IMG/VR virus record: IMGVR_UViG_3300005617_000625
Span: 1-42,500 of that record
Source of the DNA: a virus
Direction: 5' to 3' (one strand)
DNA length: 42,500 nt
Shown here: in pieces, positions 13,887-22,609 of the stretch
Numbering within the stretch: position 1 is the first letter of the stretch
Layout: each line of letters opens with the position of its first letter
Notes under the pieces: generated by a model
The model's input: only the letters and a program-made list of their open reading frames with translations
What the model was told of the DNA's origin: nothing
Databases searched by the model: none
Translations under genes and position numbers: made by a program

Positions 13887-14053
13887 AAAAGTACTATATT
13901 AATTACCAGCATTCCACTGGAACCGGGCACGTCTACTGGTCTGTGGCCTCCAAGCTTACCGAGGAAGAAAAGCAGAAAGCCATCAGCTTCGTAGAGAAAG
14001 AAGCCGGGTTGAAAGAAGTACGAATCCTGGACTATGTAGCGCATGATCACTGA
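13883..14053 (+). CDS. Small protein (56 residues), unknown function
   Basis: MKKYYINYQHSTGTGHVYWS begins a 56-residue ORF with ATGA coupling to the frameshifted gene and an 11-base overlap with the next. The pattern (aromatic strand, then VASKLTEEEKQKAISFVEKE helix, then a short strand) suggests a compact alpha/beta fold. Codon use matches its neighbours. Function unknown, within the tail/neck gene cluster. Confidence 0.6.
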   Translation: MKKYYINYQHSTGTGHVYWSVASKLTEEEKQKAISFVEKEAGLKEVRILDYVAHDH

Positions 14054-14528
14054 CATCATCACCGACGCACTGCTTACTGTTGGCTTCCAGCCGAATTACA
14101 TTCTATTTGGCTCATTCCGGGAGGTGAATCAGTTAATCGAAACCTTGCCCTTAAAAGCCGTCGACGTCGACAACCCTGATGGAGTAAACATCATCGCCGC
14201 TACTGACCTGTTGTTCTCGGGTAATTCGATGCTGACCCAGTACGGCAATGCCATCGATACGACCCAATTCCGAATCCTGTTTGCCCGAAAGAATCCCGGC
14301 TCCATCGATGTACCGCAACTAGAACGCTTCAACCGCGCCCTGGGAATGCTTACCTATGCCAAACGGTTTGCCCTGGCCCTGAACAATGATCAGCGCACCC
14401 GCGTAGCAAAAGGGTATCTTGATTCGATTCAGTGGGAAGCGGTATATAATTTATTCGATGTGGACATGGATGGGGTGCTGCTGACAGTACCCATTACGGA
14501 AAATATTCCGGTCGTACCGGTGTGCTGA
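14043..14528 (+). CDS. Tail/neck protein, unknown function
   Basis: A 161-residue protein (MITDIITDALLTVGFQPNYI) in the tail module, with a central NIIAATDLLFSGNSMLTQYG and the sequence LNNDQRTRVAKGYLDSIQWE. No family recognised. Position between the tail chaperone and a gp10-like protein suggests a tail terminator or neck role (inference). A TGATG junction with the next gene supports co-translation. Confidence 0.6.
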   Translation: MITDIITDALLTVGFQPNYILFGSFREVNQLIETLPLKAVDVDNPDGVNIIAATDLLFSGNSMLTQYGNAIDTTQFRILFARKNPGSIDVPQLERFNRALGMLTYAKRFALALNNDQRTRVAKGYLDSIQWEAVYNLFDVDMDGVLLTVPITENIPVVPVC

Positions 14529-14983
14529 TGACTGACCAGGAAGCGATCACCGAACTTTTGCAGGCCGTTAAAGCTAATATTATCCGGCTGCAATCGGAGA
14601 AGGGCCTCAAAGCCTCCGGGCAATCAGCTCTTTCCTTACGCATACAGACAGCGATAGAGGAAGGGGATTTGTTAGGTGACAGTTATTTCATCCAGCAGGA
14701 AGAAGGCATTAAGCCGGGTCAGTTGGGTAATGTGAAAGGGCTCTACGACTGGTTGCAGTACAAGAAATATGGCATCAGTTATGCCTCCGATAAAGCGCGC
14801 TGGAGCATCGCCTGGGCTATCGCACGGAAGCAGGCGAGGGAAGGCAGTTATACGCACCGCCACGGGCCTACGGGCGTGCTCAGTGAGGCACTTACCGAGC
14901 AGTTGGTAGAGGCGTTTTCGGCTAATGTCGGACTTAGTAAGATTGATGGATTGATACAGGAAATTAAACAGGCTTTTGTATGA
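14528..14983 (+). CDS. Head-tail neck protein, HK97 gp10-like (tentative)
   Basis: A 151-residue protein from ATG 14528. The layout (N-terminal helix, GLKASGQSALSLRIQTA, then YDWLQYKKYGISY, IAWAIARKQAREGSYTHRHG, and a long C-terminal helix) resembles the tail-completion proteins of HK97 gp10 type found in Bacteroidota phages: a small protein with a GT-rich loop and terminal helix. It would join the tail to the head connector. Assignment is by pattern only. Confidence 0.5.
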   Translation: MTDQEAITELLQAVKANIIRLQSEKGLKASGQSALSLRIQTAIEEGDLLGDSYFIQQEEGIKPGQLGNVKGLYDWLQYKKYGISYASDKARWSIAWAIARKQAREGSYTHRHGPTGVLSEALTEQLVEAFSANVGLSKIDGLIQEIKQAFV

Positions 14984-15171
14984 GCAAAGAATCCGGATTT
15001 CTGACAAAAGAATATGTGGAATCAATGGGCGGTGTTTGGTTTGAACTAACCGAAGAGGAAGAGAAGCAGGTTTTTCAAGAGGAAACTCAAGAAGGACAAA
15101 TGACTGTGTTAAATCAGATAGTAGAAAACTATCGCAGAAAAATGTTCCCTCAGCTTTATGCTAGTTATTGA
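14980..15171 (+). CDS. Small acidic protein, unknown
   Basis: A 63-residue protein, MSKESGFLTKEYVESMGGVW with a glutamate-rich middle (ELTEEEEKQVFQEETQEG) and a helical end. It overlaps both neighbours by 4 and 14 bases. No family recognised; possibly a small tail assembly factor, judging only by position. Confidence 0.6.
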   Translation: MSKESGFLTKEYVESMGGVWFELTEEEEKQVFQEETQEGQMTVLNQIVENYRRKMFPQLYASY

Positions 15172-16204
15172 GACGCGACCTTCCAGAACGGTAGAGGGAA
15201 CCAATGTTAGCCGTTGGTGTGCTGTGGCTAATCCGATAGTATTCGGCTTCTTCAACGATGCTTACATTGCAGACCCAGCCTACCAAATCAATGTCAAGGT
15301 CTACGAAAGCGGTACCAACAAGCTGCTGGGCAAACTCGCCGTCAAGCCCTTCACCAATGGCAAAGTACGGGTGGATGTAGCCGGCATACTTCGCGGCTAC
15401 CTCAGCAATGAAAACCCCTTCGCTTACGATGTAATCAACCTCACCTCCGCCAAAACTTCCATCAAATTCTATCTCATTTACGAGGAAGTCGTAGTTGATC
15501 CATCCCAGGTTTCTTTCTCCGGATTTGCTAACCAGTCCGGCAACACCCGGCTCATTGGCACGGCGCCTAAGTACAGCGATTATATTACCGGGGCGGATGC
15601 CTACCTGTATTTCAACGATGGCACCTCCAGCGGTCCCTGGCCAGTGGTTGGGCACGATAGTCTAAGCAATGATGTTGTCATTAACGCGGCTTATGTGGAT
15701 GCCGGTAAACCGGGCAAGTTATCGCTGCTCACCCCGGCAGAGAAGTTTGTAACCACCTCCGACATCGCCAATAAGTATTGGGCTACCCTATCAGCTAAAC
15801 AGCCCGGCGATTTGTACGGGCAGAATATGGGGGAATACGTACCCTTCCAGGATGAGGCATTACCGGACAATAAAAGGGCCAAATGGCTTACTGAATTCAC
15901 TACGCCGGTCTACTGGCAGACCTGGCCATTTGCAGTGGATTTTATTTATGGGGAGGGATTGAGCGGGATTACCATCAATAAGGTGGAGCAAAAGGGCGAT
16001 TTGAACGGGGCGGCTATTGGCTTCCCTAGTTCATTTGCTCTGGACCCGACCCAGATTGAAACGGTGAACCGGTTGACGCTGGAAGGCGGGTATACCGATG
16101 AAGTGGCAGGCGTTGCCCTGAGTCTGAAAACCGGACCGCCTTACATTCCAGAGCTGTATGTGGCACCCGGGTATGTTGATGTAGGTTATGTAGAAGTGGT
16201 ATAG
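15158..16204 (+). CDS. Phage tail structural protein
   Basis: A 348-residue, beta-rich protein (MLVIETRPSRTVEGTNVSRW; later VNVKVYESGTNKLLGKLAVK-like segment at about 45-65). No catalytic motif. Size, beta richness and position between neck genes and tape measure indicate a virion tail component such as tail tube or distal tail protein. Bacteroidota phages often carry such a protein before a Lys-rich small gene and an adhesin-like tail gene, as here. Confidence 0.6.
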   Translation: MLVIETRPSRTVEGTNVSRWCAVANPIVFGFFNDAYIADPAYQINVKVYESGTNKLLGKLAVKPFTNGKVRVDVAGILRGYLSNENPFAYDVINLTSAKTSIKFYLIYEEVVVDPSQVSFSGFANQSGNTRLIGTAPKYSDYITGADAYLYFNDGTSSGPWPVVGHDSLSNDVVINAAYVDAGKPGKLSLLTPAEKFVTTSDIANKYWATLSAKQPGDLYGQNMGEYVPFQDEALPDNKRAKWLTEFTTPVYWQTWPFAVDFIYGEGLSGITINKVEQKGDLNGAAIGFPSSFALDPTQIETVNRLTLEGGYTDEVAGVALSLKTGPPYIPELYVAPGYVDVGYVEVV

Positions 16205-16206
16205 CG

Positions 16207-16389
16207 ATGAATAACGATACGAAAATATCCGATTTGACAGTAGGGGAGTTTAAAAAGCTGCTTGCTGAATCATCTCCCAGGTTGGTAGTCCATCAACTCA
16301 AGCCATTGGTTTCAAAGCCGGTGAAAAGGAAAACGGCTGCCAAGAAAGAAGTAAAAAAAACTGTCCGTAAAGCGGCGGCTAAAAAATAA
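16207..16389 (+). CDS. Small Lys/Ala-rich protein
   Basis: A 60-residue protein: an ordered N-terminal half (SDLTVGEFKKLLAESSPRLV) and a histone H1-like tail of Lys, Ala and Arg (KRKTAAKKEVKKTVRKAAAK). Such tails bind nucleic acid or acidic surfaces. Encoded between two tail genes with a 1-base overlap downstream. Role unknown; a minor virion protein or DNA-condensing factor are possibilities. Confidence 0.6.
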   Translation: MNNDTKISDLTVGEFKKLLAESSPRLVVHQLKPLVSKPVKRKTAAKKEVKKTVRKAAAKK

Positions 16390-17507
16390 TGGCACAAAAG
16401 GCACAAATCGTTCTGGAGTACTCCGGTGGCGGCACCGACGGTGACAGCTTCACCCTGGATATGTTCGGTAATAGTCGCACGTTTACCAAGGTCGCCACCC
16501 TGGGGCCCTTCTCAGCCAATGCCCGCGAGTACAATTCCAACGCCTCCCTGCTGGATACGCTTTCCTACTATGCCTACGGGCGCTATACCATCAGCCAAAG
16601 CGGTAGCCAGTTCACATTAACGGCCATTGATTACGGCTCGGTGAACGATTTCGGTACCGTCACTTTTTCCGGTAGTCCGGGCGTAAGTGTCATCAGCCAG
16701 CAGGATAATATTTCACCCGCCTGTGACCTGGTGATTTCTTCCGTCTACGTCATTAATGAATCTGCTCCGGGCGGTAATGGAATTGCCCAGGTGTTCGCCT
16801 CAACCTCCAACGGTCCAATCCAATACAGCCTCGACAATGCCACCTGGCAGGCCAGTAGTAGTTTCAACTACCTGGTAGGAGGCTCTTACACCGCCTATGT
16901 GAAGGATAACCGGGAAGGGGGAGCCTGCACCGATTCGATGGATTTCACCGTTGGGGCCTATGTGCCACCGGCACCGGTCCTGGGCTGCACCAATCCGGCA
17001 GCCACCAACTACGATCCGGCAGCCACGGAAGACGATGGAACGTGCGAATTCCCGGAGCCTCCGGTATACGATGTAATGCAACCCATTACCATCGAAGTGC
17101 GGCACTGCATCGAAGAACATCCGGTTATGCTCTCCTGGAAGAACCGTTTGGGAGGCTTTGATCACTGGCTGTTCTCTTACCGGCAGAGCATCAGTAAGGA
17201 TACCCAGGAGTTGGGCTTGTACGAATTGTATTCCGATGAACTGGAAACCCAGCAATCCCAGCAACGGACGTTGGGCCGCTTGTCTCAGCCCTCGATGGTG
17301 ATCGGAGCGGACAACCTGAGCCTAAATCAACGCCTGGCCCTGGAATCAATCGTTGACAGTCCTTTGGTATACCGGATGTTTCAGGACGGAACGCGCTATG
17401 AAGTGACGGTAAGGACAGGTAGTTTACCGGCTTATGATACCCGCGATTCGACGCACTCCATTGAATTGACAGTAGACTTGATGAGGCTAAACAACCTTAG
17501 TAACTAG
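16389..17507 (+). CDS. Tail protein with SprB-like repeat and GCTNPAA calcium-type motif
   Basis: A 372-residue protein. Residues about 110-190 (NGPIQYSLDNATWQASSSFN, YLVGGSYTAYVKD) look like a SprB-type Ig-like repeat known from Bacteroidota gliding adhesins. Residues about 199-221 hold GCTNPAATNYDPAATEDDGT, a motif common in secreted Bacteroidota proteins. The remaining C-terminal domain (WKNRLGGFDHWLFSYRQSIS) resembles Bacteroidota phage tail proteins. It is likely a tail-surface protein whose added domains contact the host or matrix (inference). Confidence 0.6.
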   Translation: MAQKAQIVLEYSGGGTDGDSFTLDMFGNSRTFTKVATLGPFSANAREYNSNASLLDTLSYYAYGRYTISQSGSQFTLTAIDYGSVNDFGTVTFSGSPGVSVISQQDNISPACDLVISSVYVINESAPGGNGIAQVFASTSNGPIQYSLDNATWQASSSFNYLVGGSYTAYVKDNREGGACTDSMDFTVGAYVPPAPVLGCTNPAATNYDPAATEDDGTCEFPEPPVYDVMQPITIEVRHCIEEHPVMLSWKNRLGGFDHWLFSYRQSISKDTQELGLYELYSDELETQQSQQRTLGRLSQPSMVIGADNLSLNQRLALESIVDSPLVYRMFQDGTRYEVTVRTGSLPAYDTRDSTHSIELTVDLMRLNNLSN

Positions 17508-17648
17508 ATGGAAAAGCCAAAACCACCACCGGCCAGAGAGGTAGGCAACGATTCTATATGGCCAGCATTCTTTATTGGTCTGAGTCTAACGTTGTTTTTC
17601 TTTGGACTTGTCTTGATCATTGCACAGAGTTTATGCATATGTAAGTGA
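17508..17648 (+). CDS. Small membrane protein, single TM helix
   Basis: A 46-residue ORF, MEKPKPPPAREVGNDSIWPA, followed by one transmembrane helix (FFIGLSLTLFFFGLVLIIAQ). It begins right after the preceding stop and overlaps the start of the next gene by 29 bases. Codon composition is coding-like. A membrane protein among tail genes is odd; it may act in infection or exclusion. Function unknown. Confidence 0.5.
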   Translation: MEKPKPPPAREVGNDSIWPAFFIGLSLTLFFFGLVLIIAQSLCICK

Positions 17649-19875
17649 ATCCGTAGTGGAACGAAACCAGCTCTACATCAACGAAATCCTTATCCCACTG
17701 CTTCCCGACAGTGTGATAGCCCTGTCCTTTCAAATCAACAACATTGCCTCCACCAAAGATATTCGCGGCAACAACTCCAACACTTTCACCATCAAAGCCA
17801 ATGCCCAAACCAACCACGCCCTGGGGTTTGCGAATCTTGCGACCTCTTCCACCAAAATTCCGTACCGCCAATTACCTGCCCGTTACCTTCAAAATGGCAT
17901 CGACCTGCTCAAAGGTGGAGGGTATGCCGTGGTGCAGGAATACCGGGACTACGAAAAAGAGTTCGACGTAGAGTTGTATTCGGGCAACCTGGACTTCTTC
18001 GCCCTCATTGATGGTAAAACCATCAGCCAGCTCAACCTTTCAGCTTACAATCATCTTTGGAATGCCGACGTCATGGTGGCTTCCTTTGCCAATACAGCTG
18101 GTTACATTTACTCGCTGATCGATTACGGCACCTTGCTGGAGACCGGTAACGAACTGCGGGCGGACCGGCTGTTTCCTTCCGTCTACCAGCACACCCTTAT
18201 CAACCAGATTTTCTTTGAAGCGGGCTTTGAGGTGGAGGGGAAAATACTTTCTAACATCCGCCACCGCTCCATTATCCTGCCTTTCGTCAACGGAAAGCCC
18301 GCTATTGCGGACAACTTTAGTAAGGACCGTTCTTTCCGGGTAGGACCGGCTTCCAATGATATTGTCTTCTACTCAGGCAATGAGGAAGGTGACAAGGATA
18401 TTCCCCTGGGCGATGATTCCACCGTCCGGTTAAATTTCTTTCAGGGCATCCAAGGTAACTACAACAAATCCACCGGGCATTATACCGTGGATCAGGATTG
18501 TTTGGCGGATGCGAGCGCCTCGGTAGCCTACCGGGGTGACATCACCCTGGGCGACGTGAAGCTGGGATTGAAGCTACTGATCAATGATATAACGATTGTT
18601 AACATTCAGCATACGGAATCCTTCAGCCTGACCAGTCCTCCAGGCCGCACGGGCACGCTCACCCTGAGTGCTGAAAACCTGACCTTACACACCGGCGACG
18701 TTGTGCGCCTGGTTACCAACATTGACGCGGGGGGTACAACGAGTTACCAGTTCGACTTCTTCCTGCAACGGGAGGCCGGCGTTGGCGGACCCTTCACCGC
18801 TGCCTTCTGGAGCATGACTGTTAAGGACGAGCTGCCTTTCGGTGCCCTGTGGAAAGTAGCCATCAACCTGCCCGATATGAGCCAGACGGATTTACTGAAG
18901 AATTGGGCGCAAACTTTCGGATTGATTTTTCAGACCAATAGCAATAGCCGCACGGTAAGCGTTCGGCAGTTTGAAGAGATTGCCGGGAATGCTTCTCTAA
19001 CCAAAGACTTTTCCAGCAAGCTCGTTACTTCCCGGACTGCCCGACAAACCTGGCGCCTGGACTATGCCCAAAAGAACCTGCTGGCCTATAAGGATGATAA
19101 TGATGTGGTCGTCACTAATGCGAATGGTTCGATATTGATCGATGACCGCAACCTGGAAGTAAGCAAAGAGTTGTTTACGATGGATTTTGCGGCTACCAAG
19201 ATGATGAGTCGGCTCAACCATTTACAATTTGCCTGGATTCCTTTGTTTGAGAATTTCACCAACTCCGGCACTGCTGAACCCCGGATACTTGTCATGGACC
19301 GGCAGGATGTGTCCACGGGGCTGAGGCTGGCTCCGGATGCAGTCAGTGTGGTAAAGTTCGAGACCGGGACCGGGCCGGATGAATACTTGATCACCACTGA
19401 CAGGCCGCACGGCTTTGTTACTGATGATTTGATTTCCATTCGCGGGGCCAAAGTCGTTGCCTATAACCGCTCGGATGTGGCGGTATTCGTGGAGAATGTC
19501 TACCAGTTCCGCATGGGTATTCCAGGCGGAGCCGTCTGGACGCTCAATAGCGATGAGTTGGGCAGCGTGTATGCCTACTCTAACCCCTTGGTTATTAATA
19601 CCGCTTTGCCTATTCCGTACTTTATCCTTTCCGGCAAATCCTTTAACCTGGGCTTTGCAGATAATTTGATTGAGAAAAACTACGGACGTTTGGTCACCAT
19701 GCTCAATCCCTTGCTGGTGGAGGAGGCTTATTTTAAGTTGAATGAAGTGGACATCCAGGAGCTGGATCAGTTTATTCCGGTGTGGGTGCAGGCGTATGGG
19801 GCTTATTTTTTCCTTCAACAGATCAAAGATTTTGTTTCTAATTCATTAACACGCTGTATACTCATTAGACTCTAG
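17620..19875 (+). CDS. Large tail protein (distal tail/baseplate-like)
   Basis: About 751 residues, from a TTG at 17620 (GTG at 17656 is an alternative). The beginning QLYINEILIPLLPDSVIALS followed by FQINNIASTKDIRGNNSNTF matches the opening pattern of large Bacteroidota phage tail proteins (LYINxxxxDL...I..tYQIND..D...R..N.S..F..P.T..N). Central Ig-like and beta regions and a C-terminal VWVQAYGAYFFLQQIKDFV are seen. It is probably a tail-tip or baseplate component preceding the tape measure gene. Confidence 0.7.
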   Translation: MHRVYAYVSESVVERNQLYINEILIPLLPDSVIALSFQINNIASTKDIRGNNSNTFTIKANAQTNHALGFANLATSSTKIPYRQLPARYLQNGIDLLKGGGYAVVQEYRDYEKEFDVELYSGNLDFFALIDGKTISQLNLSAYNHLWNADVMVASFANTAGYIYSLIDYGTLLETGNELRADRLFPSVYQHTLINQIFFEAGFEVEGKILSNIRHRSIILPFVNGKPAIADNFSKDRSFRVGPASNDIVFYSGNEEGDKDIPLGDDSTVRLNFFQGIQGNYNKSTGHYTVDQDCLADASASVAYRGDITLGDVKLGLKLLINDITIVNIQHTESFSLTSPPGRTGTLTLSAENLTLHTGDVVRLVTNIDAGGTTSYQFDFFLQREAGVGGPFTAAFWSMTVKDELPFGALWKVAINLPDMSQTDLLKNWAQTFGLIFQTNSNSRTVSVRQFEEIAGNASLTKDFSSKLVTSRTARQTWRLDYAQKNLLAYKDDNDVVVTNANGSILIDDRNLEVSKELFTMDFAATKMMSRLNHLQFAWIPLFENFTNSGTAEPRILVMDRQDVSTGLRLAPDAVSVVKFETGTGPDEYLITTDRPHGFVTDDLISIRGAKVVAYNRSDVAVFVENVYQFRMGIPGGAVWTLNSDELGSVYAYSNPLVINTALPIPYFILSGKSFNLGFADNLIEKNYGRLVTMLNPLLVEEAYFKLNEVDIQELDQFIPVWVQAYGAYFFLQQIKDFVSNSLTRCILIRL

Positions 19876-19877
19876 CT

Positions 19878-21992
19878 ATGGCAGATCGGGTAGAAAGTTT
19901 ACTCCTCAGTGTAAAAGTTGATCAGGCCGCCGCCAAAAAGCAGGCAGAAGAGTTGACGGTGGCCATCCGTAAGGAGCGCAACGAACTGGCAGGGCTGGAA
20001 AAGCAGTTTGAGGCGGGTGAGGTTGCCGAAAAGGAATATGGCCAGGAGAAAGTACGGCTAACCAAATCCATTACAGAAAATTCCCGACAACTCACGCTTA
20101 ATACCAATACAGCCAACGCGGCGGGGAAATCCATTGCTGCCCAACGGGCCGAGCTGGCTAGGTTGACGGATGCCTACGTAAAGGCGGTCAATCCAACCAA
20201 GGCCGAAGCCAAGGCGATCCGGGAACTTTCCGACAATCTGAAAGCCCAGGAGAAAGAGCTTGGCAATAATACCCGCAACGTGGGTAATTATGGGGATCAA
20301 CTCAAAAGCGTTATTTCCGATATTCCGGTATTGGGAGGGGCTCTACGGCAAGCCGAACAGGCACTTACCATTGTCACCAAGGGCTTTAATGTGGGGTCCG
20401 CCGCTGTTTTCGGATACGTTGGTCTGATTGGGACCGCTGCCGTGGCTGCGCTGTCGGCTTTCTTTAAGGCAACCGACGAAGGGGCGGACTTCCTGGAGCG
20501 GGTCACCGCTGGCGTGGGTTCGGCTTTTCAGTTCGTTACCGACAGAGCAGCGGATGCGGGCAAAGCGATTTACGATGTCTTTTTCGGAGACACCAAGTTA
20601 ACCGCCGGTTCCAACAACAGCATTGCCGCCAAGATTGGAGCCCTCTTCGACCCGGCTGGTGCGGCTCAGGCATTCGCCAACGGGGCGCTGGTCAAGGCGC
20701 TCAACCAGCAGATTGAGGACAGTGTACGGGACTTGACCGTGGAAGAAGAAAAGCTGAACGGCGAAGTAGAAAAGGCATTACTGCTGGCCAAAGATCGATC
20801 CAAAACCGAACAAACCCGGTTTGCGGTATTGGAACAGGTAGGATTTAAGGAGGAAATTTTCAACGCCAAACGAAAGAAAGCGGCGGAAGATGCCTTGAAA
20901 GCTGCCCTGGTAGGCTTACAGTTGCGTGGCAAGGAGGAAGCAGAAATTACCGACGAGGAAAAGGACCACCTCAACCAATTGCGCGTCGAAGTGGTCAAAC
21001 TCGATAATGAATCGGCAGTGATTCAGCAGAAGATCCAAAACCGCAAAGCTGCTCTCCAGGAACAGATCGACGCCGACGCCAAAAAGGCAGCGGAAGAAGC
21101 TGAAAAGCAAAAGCAATTACTGCTCGACTTCAACGATTTCAAAAGGCGCATTGATGAAGCGGCCTTGATTGATACCGAAAAAGTGTGGGCGGAATCCTTT
21201 CAGCGGTTATTGATGCGGCTGGAAAAGGAAAGGGAAGCTATTCAGATCCACGCCAATAAGCGGCTGGCCAATGATCAGAAGGCGATTGACAAACAACAGG
21301 CAGGTTATGCCCAGGATGCGGAAAACAAAAAGAAGTACAACCGACTGCTGCTGGAAGACGAACAAAAGAAGTTCGATGGGTTGTCCTCGCTGGCCAGTAG
21401 TGCCCAGCAGCTCAACCGGGCACTGGCGGGAAATAATGCGGAGGCAACCGATTTTGGAAAATCCCTGACCGCTTTTCAGATTGGCCTGGCGGCGGTGGAA
21501 ACAATGTCGAAAGCTATTAGCTCAGCCAAGGGGGCAACCGCTTTCGATTACGCCGTTCAGTTAGGGATTGCTATTGCTGCTGCCGTAGGGGCTATTGCCC
21601 AAATTGACCAATTGTTTTCCAACGTAGGAGAGACCCCAAAGCCACAATTTGGCGGAGGCGGCAAATTCGTAACCAAAGGTCCGCAGATGATTATGGTAGG
21701 GGACAACCCCGGCGGCATGGAACTGGTAACGGTTGAGCCGCTTTCCGGCAAAGGGCAAACCAAAATAGGCAGAGGTGCCAACCTGTTGCAATTAGGTGGC
21801 GGCGGTGAAGTGGCTGCTTTCGGTAACGGTCAATTTGCCTCTCAGACGATCATTAACCAGGTGAATAACCAGGTCGAAGCTGGGAAGCAGATCGTCAATG
21901 GCATTGAAGGGCGTATCCCGGTATTAGTGGTAGAAAACTATGAGCGCGTAAAAGGCAATATGCAGCGGGTGATTACTCAATCTACAATTTGA
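19878..21992 (+). CDS. Tape measure protein
   Basis: A 704-residue protein with long coiled coils (AAKKQAEELTVAIRKERNEL at the start and LRGKEEAEITDEEKDHLNQL in the middle), a hydrophobic Gly/Ala stretch near 175-200 (AAVFGYVGLIGTAAVAALSA), a second hydrophobic patch near 560-580, and a Gly-rich C-terminus (PKPQFGGGGKFVTKGPQMIM). This is the usual build of tape measure proteins, which set tail length and line the DNA channel. Its 3' end overlaps the convergent 22323-21982 gene by 11 bases. Confidence 0.8.
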   Translation: MADRVESLLLSVKVDQAAAKKQAEELTVAIRKERNELAGLEKQFEAGEVAEKEYGQEKVRLTKSITENSRQLTLNTNTANAAGKSIAAQRAELARLTDAYVKAVNPTKAEAKAIRELSDNLKAQEKELGNNTRNVGNYGDQLKSVISDIPVLGGALRQAEQALTIVTKGFNVGSAAVFGYVGLIGTAAVAALSAFFKATDEGADFLERVTAGVGSAFQFVTDRAADAGKAIYDVFFGDTKLTAGSNNSIAAKIGALFDPAGAAQAFANGALVKALNQQIEDSVRDLTVEEEKLNGEVEKALLLAKDRSKTEQTRFAVLEQVGFKEEIFNAKRKKAAEDALKAALVGLQLRGKEEAEITDEEKDHLNQLRVEVVKLDNESAVIQQKIQNRKAALQEQIDADAKKAAEEAEKQKQLLLDFNDFKRRIDEAALIDTEKVWAESFQRLLMRLEKEREAIQIHANKRLANDQKAIDKQQAGYAQDAENKKKYNRLLLEDEQKKFDGLSSLASSAQQLNRALAGNNAEATDFGKSLTAFQIGLAAVETMSKAISSAKGATAFDYAVQLGIAIAAAVGAIAQIDQLFSNVGETPKPQFGGGGKFVTKGPQMIMVGDNPGGMELVTVEPLSGKGQTKIGRGANLLQLGGGGEVAAFGNGQFASQTIINQVNNQVEAGKQIVNGIEGRIPVLVVENYERVKGNMQRVITQSTI

Positions 21993-22323
21993 CAGCGCTG
22001 GTATAGCTTTCAAACAAGTATACTTTCCCCAGTATCCCAATACCAGCGATTTTCCCTTTGATTTCAGTAAACGAAAAAAGGAAGTCGTTTTTAGACCTTA
22101 CCGATTCAGTAATCTCCCTGTCCAGGAAAGCGCCGGTAAAGGCTTGCTGTATTTTATGCCCGGTGGCTAGGGAGTCCGCATTCCTGGAAGCCAGAAAAGG
22201 GGCATTCAGCCTGGCGACGTAATCAAGGGTAAACTCTCTTACTTTCGACTGATGCTGAATCTCGCTGGGATTGGTTGCCCAGAGCACTACGACTAACAAT
22301 ACGACTCCTATCAGGTATTTCAT
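21982..22323 (-). CDS. Moron: small secreted or membrane-anchored protein with TNPS motif
   Basis: A 113-residue protein. The first 18 residues (MKYLIGVVLLVVVLWATN) are a signal peptide or anchor, followed by TNPSEIQHQSKVREFTLDYV, similar in layout to DUF4359-like small envelope proteins, where TNP after a TM segment is typical. The rest predicts a compact periplasmic domain. It is on the minus strand inside the late rightward operon, ATGA-coupled to the 22526 gene: a moron arrangement. A role in superinfection exclusion or host fitness is inference. Confidence 0.65.
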   Translation of the reverse strand: MKYLIGVVLLVVVLWATNPSEIQHQSKVREFTLDYVARLNAPFLASRNADSLATGHKIQQAFTGAFLDREITESVRSKNDFLFSFTEIKGKIAGIGILGKVYLFESYTSAVKL

Positions 22324-22526
22324 TCCCTTTCCTCGTTTATCCGCTTAAACTCCGGTAAGTGACCAAACAGCCGTTCGGTATCTTCTACCAGGGCGTGAAT
22401 ATGAGGTCGTAATTGATCACCGAAATCATAGCCCGTCCGTTTTTTCCGGAGTTCCAATATCCTTTTATGCTTTGGTAACAGCGGAATAGAGAGGTATTCT
22501 TTACCGTTTCGCTGATAATGTGCCAT
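22320..22526 (-). CDS. Moron: small protein of unknown function
   Basis: A 68-residue protein from ATG 22526 (MAHYQRNGKEYLSIPLLPKH), a better start than the 20-residue upstream extension to 22586, which crosses the promoter repeats. Highly charged, with a helical end (LVEDTERLFGHLPEFKRINE). No family recognised. It is first in a two-gene minus-strand operon with its own promoter, so it can be expressed from the prophage while late genes are silent. Confidence 0.6.
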   Translation of the reverse strand: MAHYQRNGKEYLSIPLLPKHKRILELRKKRTGYDFGDQLRPHIHALVEDTERLFGHLPEFKRINEERE

Positions 22527-22542
22527 TATTTTCACTTTAAAC

Positions 22543-22587
22543 GCAACAATGCTGCAACAATGTAGCGATTTATTTTTATTCGGCAAA
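22543..22587 (-). promoter_or_regulatory. Moron promoter with 11-bp-period direct repeats
   Basis: On the minus strand TTTG (22587-22584) is followed by 19 bases and TACATTG (22564-22558), close to the Bacteroidota TTTG/TAnnTTTG pattern. GCAACAATG is repeated at 22543-22551 and 22554-22562, one helical turn apart, overlapping the -7 box, so a regulator can bind on one face and control it. Confidence 0.55.
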
Positions 22588-22609
22588 GCCAGCTCGCATT
22601 TTCGCTACC

